Positions 18,576 through 29,359 of a DNA stretch of 64,000 nucleotides are shown here, piece after piece. Each line of letters starts with the position of its first letter. Within the stretch, counting starts at the first letter, position 1. A program made the position numbers and the translations under genes. Source of the DNA: Pandoraea norimbergensis (GTDB lineage: Bacteria; Pseudomonadota; Gammaproteobacteria; Burkholderiales; Burkholderiaceae); contig NZ_CP013480.3 in NCBI RefSeq assembly GCF_001465545.3, positions 5,766,001 to 5,830,000 of the forward strand. Direction: 5' to 3'. The notes under the pieces are model-generated. The model was not told the origin of the DNA. It saw only the letters and a program-made list of their open reading frames with translations, and made no database searches.

Positions 18576-19232
18576 TCAGCGCAAACCGGCGATGTAATCC
18601 GCGACTGCCTTGATTTCCTTGTCCGACAGTCGCGACGCAACGGCATGCATCGGCGCGTTGTTCAGACGCGTTTCGTCGCGGAAGGCCACGAGTTGTGCAG
18701 CGGTGTAATCGGCCCACTGGCCGCCGAGGCGCGGGTATTGCGACGGCATGCCGGCACCGGCCGGACCGTGGCAGGCAGCGCAGGCGGGCACGCCCTTCTC
18801 TGCAATACCCCCACGGAAAATCTTTTCGCCCAGCGGCACGGTGTCCTTGTTGCGCGCAGCGCCCGGTTTCTCGGTTTGCGACGCGAAATAAGCGGACACG
18901 TTGCGCATATCCTGATCGGACAACGCAGCGACCATACCGGCCATGATGGGATTGTTGCGCGCCGGTGTCTTGCCGGGCTGCGCCTTGAAGTCGGTCAGTT
19001 GCTTGTAGAGGTATTCAGCGTGCTGGCCGGCGATTTTCGGATAAGCACCACCGGTGCTGTTACCGTCCGCCGCGTGGCACGATGCGCAGACCTGACTGGC
19101 AATCGCCTGTCCCCGGTTCAAGTCTGGTTTGGCAGGCGCCTGAGGCTCGGCGGCTTGTCCTGCGCCGCTCAGTAGAAAGCATGCCAGCGCCAATGGTGTT
19201 GCAGCGAGAGACTTCCACACTCCTCGGTTCAT
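18576..19232 (-). CDS. Dihaem cytochrome c4
   Basis: Periplasmic electron carrier that feeds terminal oxidases, 218 aa. The ATG at 19232 has AAGG upstream. The signal peptide (residues 1-27) ends at GQAA. Two haem-attachment sites are C49-ASC-H53 and C151-AAC-H155, with axial Met candidates in NPIMAGMVAAL and APMHAVASRLS. Two similar halves show the internal duplication typical of c4. Located upstream of resB-ccsB on the same strand, which would mature it. Confidence 0.94.
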   Translation of the reverse strand: MNRGVWKSLAATPLALACFLLSGAGQAAEPQAPAKPDLNRGQAIASQVCASCHAADGNSTGGAYPKIAGQHAEYLYKQLTDFKAQPGKTPARNNPIMAGMVAALSDQDMRNVSAYFASQTEKPGAARNKDTVPLGEKIFRGGIAEKGVPACAACHGPAGAGMPSQYPRLGGQWADYTAAQLVAFRDETRLNNAPMHAVASRLSDKEIKAVADYIAGLR

Positions 19233-19363
19233 TCGCACACCTTATATCTGTTTTGTCGGGAAATCGGTCGTTCGAACTCACCGTCCGGCGCCGTGTTTCT
19301 CCTCCAACCTCACGGCGTGCGAGACGTTCGGACAAGCCTTGGCAAGGCCAAGGTTAACTTTCG

Positions 19364-19375
19364 TATTGTACAATA
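19364..19375. promoter_or_regulatory. Perfect 12-bp palindrome in cytochrome c4 / engB divergent gap
   Basis: TATTGTACAATA is a perfect palindrome in the 298-bp gap between the divergent cytochrome c4 and engB genes. It contains TACAAT, a possible -10 on either strand, but no good -35 is seen. A short AAAGTC/GACTTT inverted pair follows at about 19375. Otherwise the gap shows nothing I recognise. Confidence 0.3.
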
Positions 19376-19530
19376 AAGTCTTTCCCCGACTTTAGGGGAT
19401 TCCATGTAGAAGGCCGCAGAGCGGGGCTTCCCGGGCTTTGGCCGGCAGCGCCCCAACTCATCGTTCTGCGCCCCCTGCGCCCGCGTTGCCAGCCCATCCC
19501 CTGTGGCTGCGGCGCTCCCCGGTTCCTGTC

Positions 19531-20199
19531 ATGTCCCTACTTCATCAAGCCCGCTTCTTTACGACCGTCAATCATCTGCGCGATCTGCCGCCCACGGCAG
19601 TGCCCGAGGTCGCCTTCGCGGGTCGCTCGAACGCGGGCAAATCCAGCGCGCTGAACATCCTGTGCAACCAGAAGCGGCTGGCCTTCTCCAGTAAGACGCC
19701 GGGCCGCACGCAGCACATCAACTACTTCGAGATTGCCCACCTCGAGCATCTCTACGGCTATCTCGTCGATCTGCCCGGCTACGGCTACGCCGAAGTGGGT
19801 GGCGGCGTGAAAGTGCACTGGCAACAACTGCTTGGCGATTATCTGGTGCAACGTCCGCAACTGCGTGGACTAGTGCTGGTGATGGACTCGCGTCGACCGT
19901 TCACCGAACTCGATTGCGAACTGATCGACTGGTTCCTGCCGACCGGGCGCCCGATTCACGTGCTGCTGACCAAAGCCGACAAGCTCACCCGTCAGGAAGC
20001 CACGGTCGTCCTGCGCGACACCCAGAAGCGTCTGAATGCCCTTCAACGCACCGACGGTCTCCCGGCAGACGATCCCAACACGCTGCCCCAGTTCACCGCG
20101 CAGCTGTTCTCATCGCTCAAGCGCACAGGCGTCGAAGCCGCGCAACGCGTGCTCGAAGACTGGCTCGCCATTCCGCCGCGCGAATCCGCGAAGAAATGA
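19531..20199 (+). CDS. engB: Ribosome biogenesis GTP-binding protein EngB/YsxC
   Basis: Essential-type TRAFAC GTPase needed for late assembly of the large ribosomal subunit. 222 aa from the ATG at 19531. G1 GRSNAGKS at 31-38, G2 SKTPGRTQ, G3 DLPGYGYA and G4 LTKADKLT are intact. The ribosome site is weak. An in-frame extension to 19438 is Pro/Ala-rich and not family-like. The region after its stop holds a candidate minus-strand small RNA that converges on engB. Confidence 0.95.
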   Translation: MSLLHQARFFTTVNHLRDLPPTAVPEVAFAGRSNAGKSSALNILCNQKRLAFSSKTPGRTQHINYFEIAHLEHLYGYLVDLPGYGYAEVGGGVKVHWQQLLGDYLVQRPQLRGLVLVMDSRRPFTELDCELIDWFLPTGRPIHVLLTKADKLTRQEATVVLRDTQKRLNALQRTDGLPADDPNTLPQFTAQLFSSLKRTGVEAAQRVLEDWLAIPPRESAKK

Positions 20200-20471
20200 G
20201 CGTGTCTCAGTAATTTCGCCGTCCAGCACGATTCGACACCCCGCCACCAAAACCCAAAGGTAGATGACGCACGCGCCCGCCGGGCGCGACATATCGTCGC
20301 GGTCAACGGCGTGGTCGTTTGGGTCAACGTGAAGAAAATCAGGACGGCGGCCGCTGCCTCAACCGAACGGATGAGGGGCACGTGAAGATATCGGGATTGA
20401 CCGAAATGCCTGTACGCGCCCGATTTCCGGGGCGTTGGATGCAGTCATTGGTGCGATAAAGCGAGCGCACA

Positions 20472-20503
20472 TAAAAAAACCGCCGTGTAGGCACGGCGGG
20501 TTT
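20472..20503 (-). terminator. Intrinsic terminator, stronger on minus strand
   Basis: Stem CGCCGTG/CACGGCG extended by one CG pair, with a 4-nt loop. Read on the minus strand it is followed by TTTTTTT; on the plus strand only by GTTTAAA. The asymmetry points to a minus-strand transcript ending here. It may also weakly stop engB read-through. Confidence 0.75.
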
Positions 20504-20580
20504 AAATGAGCCTTATCGTAGAACGACAGGCGCCCGCTCAGGGAGGAGAAGCGGGGGACGCCACACACAGTGCGAACATC
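20473..20580 (-). ncRNA. Candidate small RNA between engB and hemB with anti-Shine-Dalgarno loop
   Basis: Read on the minus strand, this stretch has a stem CCCGCT/AGCGGG (20550-20555 with 20533-20538) whose loop contains CTCCTCCC, complementary to a Shine-Dalgarno sequence. An unpaired AT-rich stretch follows, then an intrinsic terminator (8-bp GC stem plus seven Ts). No credible protein is encoded. The 5' end is my estimate; no strong promoter match is seen. It points tail-to-tail at engB, the same position and orientation as Spot 42 next to yihA in E. coli. The engB-hemB gap is 558 bp; I see nothing in 20200-20470. Confidence 0.45.
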
Positions 20581-20584
20581 CGGT

Positions 20585-21756
<1,172 letters not shown>

Positions 21757-21834
21757 GTTGAGAAAACTTGAGCAGGCTTGAGGAAACACCGGCCACCGGT
21801 TGTGCGCATCCGCTCAAGTTCTCGCAGATGAAAC

Positions 21835-21874
21835 ACAAACAGCTAGTCCATCATCGGGCTAGCTGTTTGTTTTT
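21835..21874 (+). terminator. Rho-independent terminator after hemB
   Basis: Twelve-bp perfect stem, ACAAACAGCTAG 21835-21846 with CTAGCTGTTTGT 21859-21870, then TTTT. Confidence 0.9.
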
Positions 21875-21948
21875 GTAGCGGCGGAACAACCACCTTCGAG
21901 GTATTCAACGCAGCAGAGTCAACTTCGCAACCCCACCCCGTAATACCG

Positions 21949-23883
21949 TCAGGCGGCCGGACCGTACGCCTTATCGAGACTGCGCAGGAATTGATCGGCC
22001 GATTGCGCACCAATCACGCGTGAGCCTGCCACCTCAGCACCTTTGCCATCGAAGAAGATGATCCCGGGCGGACCGAACAATGCGAAGCGCTTGAGCAATG
22101 CCTGATCGTCGGCATTGTTTGCCGTAACGTCGGCTTGCACGAGCACCATCTGATCAAGGCGCGCCTTCACACGTGGATCGGTAAACACAAACCGCTCCAT
22201 CTCCTTGCAACTGATGCACCAGTCGGCGTAGAAATCGAACATGACCGGCCGTCCTGCTGCGGCAACGACCTGATCAAGTTCAGCAACACTTCGCACGCGC
22301 TGAAATTTCACACCTTCGGCGGCCTGTGCGCCCGCACTGGCACTCCCCGACGCAACCGTCGACAAACCGGCCAGCGGAGCGAGCGGGTCGCGGGCGCCTG
22401 CGGCAGCGCCCACCAATGCCACGGCCCCGAGCAGCGCAACAGCAACGCCGAGTCCTTTGAGCAAACGTCGCGCACCGCTCACACCATCGGGCAGGGTATC
22501 GAAGACGCGCATGAAGGTCGCAGCCACCAGCAACAACACGCCCCACCCGAGCAGCAAGACTTGCGTCGACAGCAGCGGGCGCACGATCCACAGCGCGACA
22601 CCCAGCAGCAGGAAACCGAAGAACCGCTTCACGCCATCCATCCATGCCCCGGCGCGCGGCAGCAACGTGCCTCCGCCGCCCGCCAGAATCACGAGCGGCA
22701 AGCCCATGCCCAACGACAGGGCGAAGAGCGTGGCGCCACCGAAGACGGCATCTCCGGTCTTGGCGATGAAGGCAAGCGCAGCCGCGAGCGGTGCTGTCAC
22801 ACAAGGGCTAACGATCAGGCCAGACAGAATACCCATCATGGCGGCACCCACCCATTGCCCCGATTTCTGCTTGCGGGCGGCGTCGTCGATTCGCTCACGC
22901 AGCGCCGTCGGCAATTGGATCTCGTACATGCCGAACATCGACAGCGACAAAATCACCATCAGCAACGCAAACAGGGCGAGCACCCAAGGTGCCTGGAGAA
23001 ACGCGATGAGGCCTTGCCCGAGCAATCCCGCCGCCACACCAATCACGGTGTTCACGATGGCCATACCGAGCACGTAGGCGATCGCCAGGCGCACTGCCTT
23101 GCCGCGACTGGCCTCCTGACCTGCGACGATCGACAACAGGATAGGTACCATCGGCAAGACACACGGCGTAAAGGCCAGACCCACGCCCAGTGCAAAGAAG
23201 ATGCCCAACGCCAGCAAGAAACTGCCGCCAGAGAGAATGCGCTCGGCTTCGCTGTAATCGTCACGTGCCGAGAGCCAGCCGCCACCCGAGCCACTGGGAG
23301 CGGTCGCAGTTACGTCGGCAGCAACTGTCGCGGGCTTGGCCCCAAGTAGCGCCTGTGTGGCGGGTCCGGCGGCAGATTGCGACGACATCGACGATGCCCC
23401 TGCACCGCCAGAGCTACCAACGGCTGACGAGATCTTGAACGGCTTGTCCATCGGCGGGTAGCACAACCCCTTGTCCGCACAGCCCTGCATCGTCACGGTC
23501 AGCGTGAACGGAGCTGTAGCGCCCTCGACAGGAATCCGGACGTCGATGGGCTCGTGATAGACCTCCATGTCCTTGCCGAAGGTCTCGTCATGCTTGACCT
23601 CACCCTTCGGGAATTCGGGGGTGCCGAGTTTGATGGCCGGGTTATCGGCAGCGAACGCAAAACGTTCGCGATAGAGGTAGTAGCCTTTGGCAACTTCAAA
23701 ACGCAGCAGCACTGCACCGGGTTGCTCGGACTTTGACACCTTGAATGCCACATCCGGGTCGAGAAAATCGTCTGCGGCGTGGGCGCGTCCGACGCCGATT
23801 GTCATCAGTAGCAACGCTGCGCAAAGCCACGCAAAGGCCCAGAACGGGAGCCTCCTTTGGCCGCCGATCATCGATTCAAACAT
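21949..23883 (-). CDS. dsbD: Thiol:disulfide interchange protein DsbD
   Basis: Moves electrons from cytosolic thioredoxin across the inner membrane to periplasmic DsbC/DsbG and cytochrome c maturation thiols. 644 aa from the ATG at 23883, which has GGGGGAAG upstream. The signal peptide is cleaved near AHA. The N-terminal DsbD-alpha domain carries CADKGLCYPP. The eight-helix beta domain carries Cys in FTPCVLPMVPI and SPCVTAPLA. The C-terminal thioredoxin-like gamma domain has the CISC motif in DFYADWCISCKEME. All six redox cysteines are present. It overlaps the cutA stop by 8 bp (ATGTTTGA), so it is translationally coupled. Confidence 0.96.
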   Translation of the reverse strand: MFESMIGGQRRLPFWAFAWLCAALLLMTIGVGRAHAADDFLDPDVAFKVSKSEQPGAVLLRFEVAKGYYLYRERFAFAADNPAIKLGTPEFPKGEVKHDETFGKDMEVYHEPIDVRIPVEGATAPFTLTVTMQGCADKGLCYPPMDKPFKISSAVGSSGGAGASSMSSQSAAGPATQALLGAKPATVAADVTATAPSGSGGGWLSARDDYSEAERILSGGSFLLALGIFFALGVGLAFTPCVLPMVPILLSIVAGQEASRGKAVRLAIAYVLGMAIVNTVIGVAAGLLGQGLIAFLQAPWVLALFALLMVILSLSMFGMYEIQLPTALRERIDDAARKQKSGQWVGAAMMGILSGLIVSPCVTAPLAAALAFIAKTGDAVFGGATLFALSLGMGLPLVILAGGGGTLLPRAGAWMDGVKRFFGFLLLGVALWIVRPLLSTQVLLLGWGVLLLVAATFMRVFDTLPDGVSGARRLLKGLGVAVALLGAVALVGAAAGARDPLAPLAGLSTVASGSASAGAQAAEGVKFQRVRSVAELDQVVAAAGRPVMFDFYADWCISCKEMERFVFTDPRVKARLDQMVLVQADVTANNADDQALLKRFALFGPPGIIFFDGKGAEVAGSRVIGAQSADQFLRSLDKAYGPAA

Positions 23884-24208
23884 GCAACTTCCCCCGAGTC
23901 TCATCCTCAACCCAGCGCGCGTACGCGGGTAACGACGCCGTCGCGGGCCACGCCACGATTTCCGGCACGTCGTAAGGATGGTGTTCCTTGATGAACTGCT
24001 CAAGCGCCGTGTAGCGCGCGGCGCTCGTCTTGATCATGAGTGGCACTTCAACACTCGTCTCGCGCTTGCCTTGCCAACGATAACTCGAGCGCACCGGAGC
24101 CATCTGCTGCACACAAGCCGCCAACTGCGCAGCCAGCATGCCGTCGATAGCTGCCTCGGCGCTGGCCTCGTCGGGAAACGTCGTCATGACGATAAGAAGG
24201 GCATCCAT
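23876..24208 (-). CDS. cutA: Divalent-cation tolerance protein CutA
   Basis: Small trimeric ferredoxin-like protein of 110 aa, named for copper tolerance in E. coli; its biochemical role is unsettled. The start at 24208 gives MDALLIVMTTFPDEASAE, matching the family. Signatures ACVQQMAPVRSSYRWQGK, VEVPLMIKT and HPYDVPEIVAWP are present. It is directly upstream of dsbD, the same cutA-dsbD pair as in E. coli. Confidence 0.95.
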   Translation of the reverse strand: MDALLIVMTTFPDEASAEAAIDGMLAAQLAACVQQMAPVRSSYRWQGKRETSVEVPLMIKTSAARYTALEQFIKEHHPYDVPEIVAWPATASLPAYARWVEDETRGKLHV

Positions 24209-24329
24209 AGTGTGCAATAGACCGGTCAAACGTAGCGATTGTTCACTGTACACCGGCCGCAAGCAAGCTGCGCAGGCGGGCCGTTATTCCGGAGATATCT
24301 GCCGCAGGCTTCGGACAACACCTCAAATG

Positions 24330-24360
24330 AAAAAAGCCAGGTCAATGACCTGGCTTCTCT
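24330..24360 (-). terminator. Terminator of the alpha ribosomal operon (after rplQ)
   Basis: Perfect stem AAGCCAGGTC/GACCTGGCTT around a 3-nt loop (24334-24356). On the minus strand it is followed by a T-run. Lies 41 bp after the rplQ stop and closes the long ribosomal run. Confidence 0.88.
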
Positions 24361-24401
24361 CTTACGGCTCACGGTACCCGAAGGTCCGTTGCGCAAGTCA
24401 C

Positions 24402-24794
24402 TTACTCAGCAACTTCCGGCGCTTCCGTATCAACTTCCGGACGGTCCAGCAGTTCGACGAACGCCATCGGAGCGTTATCGCCAACACGGAAACCCATCTT
24501 CAGGATACGCAGGTAGCCACCCGGACGGGTTGCAAAGCGCGGGCCGAGCACGTTGAACAGCTTCGACACCGAGTCACGATCACGCAGGCGGTTGAAAGCC
24601 AGGCGGCGGTTAGCCAGCGAGTCCTTCTTACCCAGGGTGATGAGGGGCTCGACGACCTTACGCAGTTCCTTGGCCTTCGGCAGCGTGGTCTTGATCGCTT
24701 CGTGTTCGATCAGCGAGTTCGACATGTTACGGAGCATTGCCAGACGGTGGCTGCTCGTACGATTCAGTTTACGCAAACCATGACGGTGACGCAT
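24402..24794 (-). CDS. rplQ: 50S ribosomal protein bL17
   Basis: Large-subunit protein near the tunnel exit, 130 aa. Typical N-terminus [17 protein letters not shown] and core [25 protein letters not shown]. The C-terminus is a short acidic tail ([13 protein letters not shown]). Last gene of the alpha operon, separated from rpoA by 156 bp that contains a hairpin. Confidence 0.98.
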   Translation of the reverse strand: MRHRHGLRKLNRTSSHRLAMLRNMSNSLIEHEAIKTTLPKAKELRKVVEPLITLGKKDSLANRRLAFNRLRDRDSVSKLFNVLGPRFATRPGGYLRILKMGFRVGDNAPMAFVELLDRPEVDTEAPEVAE

Positions 24795-24919
24795 TTCAAC
24801 TTTCCTTTAAACAGAGTTTTTCGACCAAGCTCTTCTATCGGCGACTATCACCGCGGGCCGGTGTCGTTACAAACGGCCGTATCGGATCGCTCCGACGCAC
24901 CGCACTTTTGTTGCAACAC

Positions 24920-24937
24920 GGCCGCCCGAAGGCGGCC
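24920..24937 (-). other. UUCG-loop hairpin in rpoA-rplQ spacer
   Basis: GGCCGCC-TTCG-GGCGGCC on the minus strand, a very stable UUCG tetraloop hairpin 13 bp after the rpoA stop. No T-run follows, so it looks like an RNA-stabilising or partial-attenuation element rather than a terminator. Confidence 0.55.
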
Positions 24938-24950
24938 ATGTCTTCACAAC

Positions 24951-25928
24951 TTACTTCTCGAGACCAGCCGGCGGCCAGTTTTCGAGCTTCATACCCAGCG
25001 TGAGACCACGCGAGGCCAGCACTTCCTTGATCTCGTTGAGCGACTTGCGACCCAGATTCGGGGTCTTGAGCAATTCGTTCTCGGTACGTTGGATCAGGTC
25101 GCCGATGTAGTAGATGTTTTCGGCCTTCAGGCAGTTGGCCGAACGCACCGTCAACTCGAGATCGTCCACCGGACGCAGCAAGATCGGATCGATCTGCGGC
25201 GCACGCGACGGCGCTTCGCTGGCGGCTTCCGTGCCTTCCAGCGCAGCGAACACCGACAGCTGGTCGACGAGGATGCGAGCCGATTGACGGATCGCTTCTT
25301 CCGGCGACACAACACCGTTGGTTTCGATGTTCATCACGAGCTTGTCCAGGTCGGTACGCTGTTCCACACGGGCCGATTCGACCGCGTAGCTCACACGCTT
25401 GACCGGCGAGAACGACGCGTCGAGGACGATACGACCAATCACCTTGGCCGAATCATCGCCATAACGGCGCACGTTACCCGGGACATAACCACGACCCTTT
25501 TCAATCTTGATCTGGACGTCGAGCTTACCGCCCTTGGCCAGATGTGCAATCACGTGATCGGGGTTGATCAGTTCGACGTCGTGCGGCAGTTCGATATCCG
25601 AAGCACGCACCACACCTTCACCATCCTTGCGCAGCGTAACGGTGACTTCGTCACGGTTATGCAGCTTGAACACAACACCCTTCAGGTTCAGCAGGAAGTT
25701 GACAACATCTTCCTGAACGCCGTCGATGGTGGAGTATTCATGCACGACGCCAGCGATCGTCACTTCGGTCGGCGCATAGCCGAGCATCGACGACAACAGC
25801 ACGCGGCGCAGCGCATTGCCCAAGGTGTGGCCGTAACCACGTTCGAACGGCTCCATCACAACTTTGGCGTGATGCTCACCGACTTCTTCAACCTCGATGA
25901 TCTTGGGCTTCAATAAACTGTTTTGCAT
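24951..25928 (-). CDS. rpoA: DNA-directed RNA polymerase subunit alpha
   Basis: Alpha subunit of RNA polymerase, 325 aa. The N-terminal domain (about 1-230) dimerises and scaffolds beta/beta'. The linker ([12 protein letters not shown]) leads to the C-terminal domain that contacts UP-element DNA and activators, with helix-hairpin-helix sequence [25 protein letters not shown] and [18 protein letters not shown]. The start at 25928 has AAGGAAACCT upstream; an earlier in-frame start at 25943 is not used. Lies between rpsD and rplQ, as in other proteobacterial alpha operons. Confidence 0.98.
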   Translation of the reverse strand: MQNSLLKPKIIEVEEVGEHHAKVVMEPFERGYGHTLGNALRRVLLSSMLGYAPTEVTIAGVVHEYSTIDGVQEDVVNFLLNLKGVVFKLHNRDEVTVTLRKDGEGVVRASDIELPHDVELINPDHVIAHLAKGGKLDVQIKIEKGRGYVPGNVRRYGDDSAKVIGRIVLDASFSPVKRVSYAVESARVEQRTDLDKLVMNIETNGVVSPEEAIRQSARILVDQLSVFAALEGTEAASEAPSRAPQIDPILLRPVDDLELTVRSANCLKAENIYYIGDLIQRTENELLKTPNLGRKSLNEIKEVLASRGLTLGMKLENWPPAGLEK

Positions 25929-26030
25929 AGGTTTCCTTTTCAATACCCTCGGCTCGTTACACCGATAAGGCTGATGGGTGACAAACCTGCACGGAACGCA
26001 AACGCGCCGTGAGGCGCGTCAGCGTTTGGA

Positions 26031-26654
26031 TTAACGCGAATACAATTCGACGATCAGGCTTTCGTTGATGTCGCCCGCGATATCGCTACGTTCCGGCAGT
26101 GCCTTGAAAGTGCCTTCCATCTTCTTGGCGTCAACCGAAACCCAGATCGGGAAACCGACTTGTTCTGCCAGCGTCAGCGATTCTTGAATACGCACTTGCT
26201 TCTTGGCCTTTTCGCGCACGGTGATCACATCACCCGGCTTGACCTTGATCGACGGGATGTTGGCGACAACACCGTTCAGCACGACGGCCTTGTGGCCAAC
26301 CAGCTGGCGCGCTTCAGCGCGCGTCGAACCAAAACCCATGCGATAGACGACGTTGTCCAGACGCGACTCGAGCACTTGCAGCAGGTTTTCACCCGTGTTG
26401 CCCTTCAGACGATCGGCTTCCGCGAAATAACGACGGAACTGACGCTCGAGCACGCCGTAAATACGCTTGACCTTCTGCTTTTCGCGCAGTTGGTTGCCGT
26501 AGTCGGACGTACGAGCACCCGAGGTGCGGCCATGCTGACCCGGCTTGCTATCCAGCTTGCACTTGTCGGCGAGCGAGCGACGTGCGCTCTTCAGGAAGAG
26601 GTCAGTACCTTCACGACGGGAGAGTTTGGCCTTCGGGCCGATATAACGTGCCAC
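26031..26654 (-). CDS. rpsD: 30S ribosomal protein uS4
   Basis: Primary 16S rRNA-binding protein, 207 aa, non-zinc type (no CxxC cluster at the N-terminus). [20 protein letters not shown] and the S4 RNA-binding domain ([26 protein letters not shown]) are present. In E. coli S4 is the translational repressor of the alpha operon. Here rpsD is preceded by its own promoter-like sequence and two strong hairpins, suggesting a local control point. Confidence 0.98.
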   Translation of the reverse strand: MARYIGPKAKLSRREGTDLFLKSARRSLADKCKLDSKPGQHGRTSGARTSDYGNQLREKQKVKRIYGVLERQFRRYFAEADRLKGNTGENLLQVLESRLDNVVYRMGFGSTRAEARQLVGHKAVVLNGVVANIPSIKVKPGDVITVREKAKKQVRIQESLTLAEQVGFPIWVSVDAKKMEGTFKALPERSDIAGDINESLIVELYSR

Positions 26655-26707
26655 GGTTGTTCCTTTATCTCAAAATTTGACGCAGCGGCGCCTTGTCCAC
26701 TACGCAA

Positions 26708-26772
26708 GTCCGGTACCAATGTACCGGACGGTGGTCTTAGAAATTGCTTCGCGCACGGCCGAGACCGTGCGC
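26708..26772 (-). promoter_or_regulatory. Two stable hairpins in the rpsD leader
   Basis: Between the promoter-like element and rpsD lie GCGCACGG/CCGTGCGC (26751-26758 with 26765-26772, 6-nt loop) and GTCCGGTAC/GTACCGGAC (26708-26716 with 26721-26729, 4-nt loop). Neither is followed by a T-run. They could form an S4-binding leader structure; this is inference. Confidence 0.5.
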
Positions 26773-26774
26773 GA

Positions 26775-26809
26775 ACCCGCGATTATAGCAGGATTTTCTA
26801 AAGCGTCTT
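26775..26809 (-). promoter_or_regulatory. Internal promoter upstream of rpsD (extended -10)
   Basis: On the minus strand TATAAT (26782-26787) is preceded by TGC, giving the extended -10 TGnTATAAT. A weak -35, AAGACG (26804-26809), lies at 16-bp spacing and overlaps the end of rpsK. It would start rpsD-rpoA-rplQ mRNA about 120 nt before rpsD. Confidence 0.6.
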
Positions 26810-27212
26810 AGATACGACGACGCTTCGGCGGGCGGCAGCCGTTGTGCGGGACCGGCGTCACGTCCGAAATGGCCGTGATCTTGATACCCAGCGCATTCAG
26901 TGCACGAACCGCGGATTCGCGACCCGGGCCCGGGCCCTTGATGCGAACTTCCAGGTTCTTCACGCCGTATTCCAGTGCCACGCGGCCAGCCGACTCAGCA
27001 GCAACCTGGGCAGCAAACGGGGTCGATTTACGCGAACCCTTGAAGCCCTGGCCACCCGAAGTCGCCCATGCCAGTGCGTTGCCCTGACGATCGGTGATCG
27101 TGATGATGGTGTTGTTGAACGAAGCGTGGACGTGCACGACGCCTTCAGCAACGCTCTTCTTAACCTTCTTGCGAACGCGCTGTGAAGCGGCGTTGTTCTG
27201 TTGCTTAGCCAT
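26808..27212 (-). CDS. rpsK: 30S ribosomal protein uS11
   Basis: Small-subunit platform protein, 134 aa, slightly longer at the N-terminus ([19 protein letters not shown]). [27 protein letters not shown] and the strongly conserved C-terminus [16 protein letters not shown] are intact. Its stop overlaps the -35 of the rpsD promoter. 18 bp after rpsM. Confidence 0.98.
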   Translation of the reverse strand: MAKQQNNAASQRVRKKVKKSVAEGVVHVHASFNNTIITITDRQGNALAWATSGGQGFKGSRKSTPFAAQVAAESAGRVALEYGVKNLEVRIKGPGPGRESAVRALNALGIKITAISDVTPVPHNGCRPPKRRRI

Positions 27213-27230
27213 GAGTTTCCTATCCTCTGG

Positions 27231-27596
27231 TTACTTCTTCAGCGAGACGCCGGCCTTACGCGGGCCCTTGCGGGTACGCGCATTGGTACGGGTGCGCTGG
27301 CCGCGGACCGGCAGGCCCTTGCGGTGACGCAGACCACGATAGCAGCCCAAGTCCATCAGGCGCTTGATGCTCATGGTCACTTCACGGCGCAGGTCGCCTT
27401 CAACCGTCAGCTGACCGACTTGGTCACGCAGCTTTTCGAGATCGTTGTCGTCGAGGTCCTTGACCTTCTTCGAGAACGGCACACCAGCGGCTTCGCAAAT
27501 CTGGCGAGCGCGCGTGCGACCGACACCGTAAATAGCCGTCAGGCCGATTTCCGTGTGCTGGTGGTTCGGGATGTTAACCCCTGCAATACGAGCCAT
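27231..27596 (-). CDS. rpsM: 30S ribosomal protein uS13
   Basis: Small-subunit head protein that contacts tRNA and bridges to the 50S, 121 aa. [26 protein letters not shown] and the basic C-terminus ([28 protein letters not shown]) match the family. In E. coli the S4 repressor site lies just upstream of rpsM; here only 35 bp separate it from rpmJ, with no strong structure seen. Confidence 0.98.
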   Translation of the reverse strand: MARIAGVNIPNHQHTEIGLTAIYGVGRTRARQICEAAGVPFSKKVKDLDDNDLEKLRDQVGQLTVEGDLRREVTMSIKRLMDLGCYRGLRHRKGLPVRGQRTRTNARTRKGPRKAGVSLKK

Positions 27597-27631
27597 TCGT
27601 AATTCCCCAACTAAATAGCGTTAAAGGCCGA

Positions 27632-27748
27632 TTAGCCCTGACGTTGCTTGTGGCGTTGATCCGTGCTGCAAATCACGCGCACTACGCCTTTGCGCTTCAC
27701 AATCTTGCAATTGCGGCACAGACACTTAACAGATGCCAAAACTTTCAT
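27632..27748 (-). CDS. rpmJ: 50S ribosomal protein bL36
   Basis: A 38-aa protein, starting at the ATG at 27748 and ending with TAA at 27632-27634. Sequence begins [15 protein letters not shown]. Zinc ligands C11, C14, C27 and H33 are present, so this is the zinc-binding (C+) form. Located between infA and rpsM, its canonical position. Confidence 0.96.
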   Translation of the reverse strand: MKVLASVKCLCRNCKIVKRKGVVRVICSTDQRHKQRQG

Positions 27749-27767
27749 GACAATTCCCTCTCTCTAA

Positions 27768-27986
27768 TCACTTCGCCCGGAAGACGATCCGCGCACGCGA
27801 CAGATCGTAGGGCGTCAACTCAACCGTCACCTTATCTCCGGGAAGGATGCGGATGTAATGCATCCGCATCTTGCCGGAAATGTGTCCGAGTACTACATGG
27901 CCATTTTCCAGTTTCACCCGGAAGGTGGCATTGGGGAGGTTTTCAAGGACCTCACCCTGCATTTGAATAACGTCGTCTTTCGACAT
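27768..27986 (-). CDS. infA: Translation initiation factor IF-1
   Basis: OB-fold factor that occupies the 30S A site during initiation, 72 aa. Family core [31 protein letters not shown] and [26 protein letters not shown]. Placed between secY and rpmJ, as in many betaproteobacteria. Starts 12 bp after the secY stop. Confidence 0.98.
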   Translation of the reverse strand: MSKDDVIQMQGEVLENLPNATFRVKLENGHVVLGHISGKMRMHYIRILPGDKVTVELTPYDLSRARIVFRAK

Positions 27987-27998
27987 GATCCCAGATGA

Positions 27999-29336
27999 TC
28001 AGCGAAGCGTCATGTTATTGCCGCCCTTGAAATTCGCCTTACGGAGCAGCGACTCATACTGTTGCGACATCACATACGACTGCACTTGCGCCATGAAATC
28101 CATCGTGACCACGACGATGATCAGCAGTGACGTTCCGCCAAAATAAAACGGGACGTTCCAGCGCAACACCAGGAACTCGGGCAGCAGACACACCAGGGTG
28201 ACATAAGCTGCACCGGCCAGCGTCAGACGCGTCAAGATCTTGTCGATGTACCGTGCCGTCTGGTCGCCCGGACGGATACCCGGCACAAACGCGCCGCTCT
28301 TCTTCAGGTTCTCGGCTGTTTCTTTGCTGTTGAACACCAGTGCGGTGTAGAAGAAGCAGAAAAACACGATTGCCAAAGCGTAGAGCATCACGTAGATCGG
28401 CTGACCCGGCGACAACTTGGCCGCGATGTCCTTGAGCCAACGCGTATTGTCACCTGCGCCGAACCAGTTCGCGATCGTTGCCGGGAACAGGATGATCGAC
28501 GACGCAAAGATCGGCGGAATCACACCAGCCATATTCAGCTTGAGCGGCAGGTGCGATGCTTGACCACCGTACACCTTGTTGCCCACCTGACGTTTGGCGT
28601 AATTCACCAGAATCTTGCGCTGACCCCGTTCCACAAACACGACGAAGAACGTCACGAGCACAACGAGCGCACAGATCACGATCGCCGAGAACGGACCAAT
28701 CGAACCCGTACCGACAAGCTCAAACAGGCCGCCCACAGCATTCGGCAAACCGGCCGCGATACCACCAAAGATGATGATCGAAATACCGTTACCGAGGCCG
28801 CGTTCAGTGATCTGCTCACCGAGCCACATCAGGAACATCGTGCCGGTTACGAGCGTGATCACCGTCGTCAGGCGGAACATCATGCCTGGATCAACGACGA
28901 GTCCCGGCTCGCTTTCCAACGTCACCGCGATTGCAGCTGCCTGGAAGAGCGCAAGCACCACCGTGAAATACCGGGTGTACTGCGTGATCTTGCGTTGGCC
29001 GGCTTGGCCTTCCTTACGCAAGGCTTCCAATTGTGGCGAAACCATCGCCAGCAACTGCATGATGATCGACGCCGAGATGTACGGCATGATCCCGAGCGCG
29101 AAGATCGTGAAACGCGACAACGCACCGCCCGAGAACATGTTGAACATGCCCAGGATCCCGCCCGACTGGCGCTGGAACAGCTGCGCCAGCTGATCGGGGT
29201 CGATGCCCGGCACCGGGATATGCGCACCAATACGGTAGACGATCAACGCCAGCAGCAGGAAAACCAGCCGCCGGCGCAGATCCGCATACTTCGGGCCCTG
29301 CGTACCAGGCTTAGCGAGATTAGGAGACTTGGCCAA
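27999..29336 (-). CDS. secY: Preprotein translocase subunit SecY
   Basis: Central channel of the SecYEG translocon, inner membrane, 445 aa, ten membrane helices. The N-terminus ([27 protein letters not shown]), the plug region ([22 protein letters not shown]) and the cytosolic loops with the conserved RKI and RPG segments are typical. Starts 23 bp after rplO, part of the spc operon. Confidence 0.98.
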   Translation of the reverse strand: MAKSPNLAKPGTQGPKYADLRRRLVFLLLALIVYRIGAHIPVPGIDPDQLAQLFQRQSGGILGMFNMFSGGALSRFTIFALGIMPYISASIIMQLLAMVSPQLEALRKEGQAGQRKITQYTRYFTVVLALFQAAAIAVTLESEPGLVVDPGMMFRLTTVITLVTGTMFLMWLGEQITERGLGNGISIIIFGGIAAGLPNAVGGLFELVGTGSIGPFSAIVICALVVLVTFFVVFVERGQRKILVNYAKRQVGNKVYGGQASHLPLKLNMAGVIPPIFASSIILFPATIANWFGAGDNTRWLKDIAAKLSPGQPIYVMLYALAIVFFCFFYTALVFNSKETAENLKKSGAFVPGIRPGDQTARYIDKILTRLTLAGAAYVTLVCLLPEFLVLRWNVPFYFGGTSLLIIVVVTMDFMAQVQSYVMSQQYESLLRKANFKGGNNMTLR

Positions 29337-29359
29337 TGATGGCTCCGGGATGTCCTAAC

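Noticed and set aside
16546..18597. Long open frame opposite resB
   Set aside because: Antisense shadow; composition Arg/His/Val-rich without domains, while resB is clearly real.
20473..20580. 6S RNA as an identity for the engB-hemB transcript
   Set aside because: It lacks the long closing stem and central bubble of 6S and ends in an intrinsic terminator.
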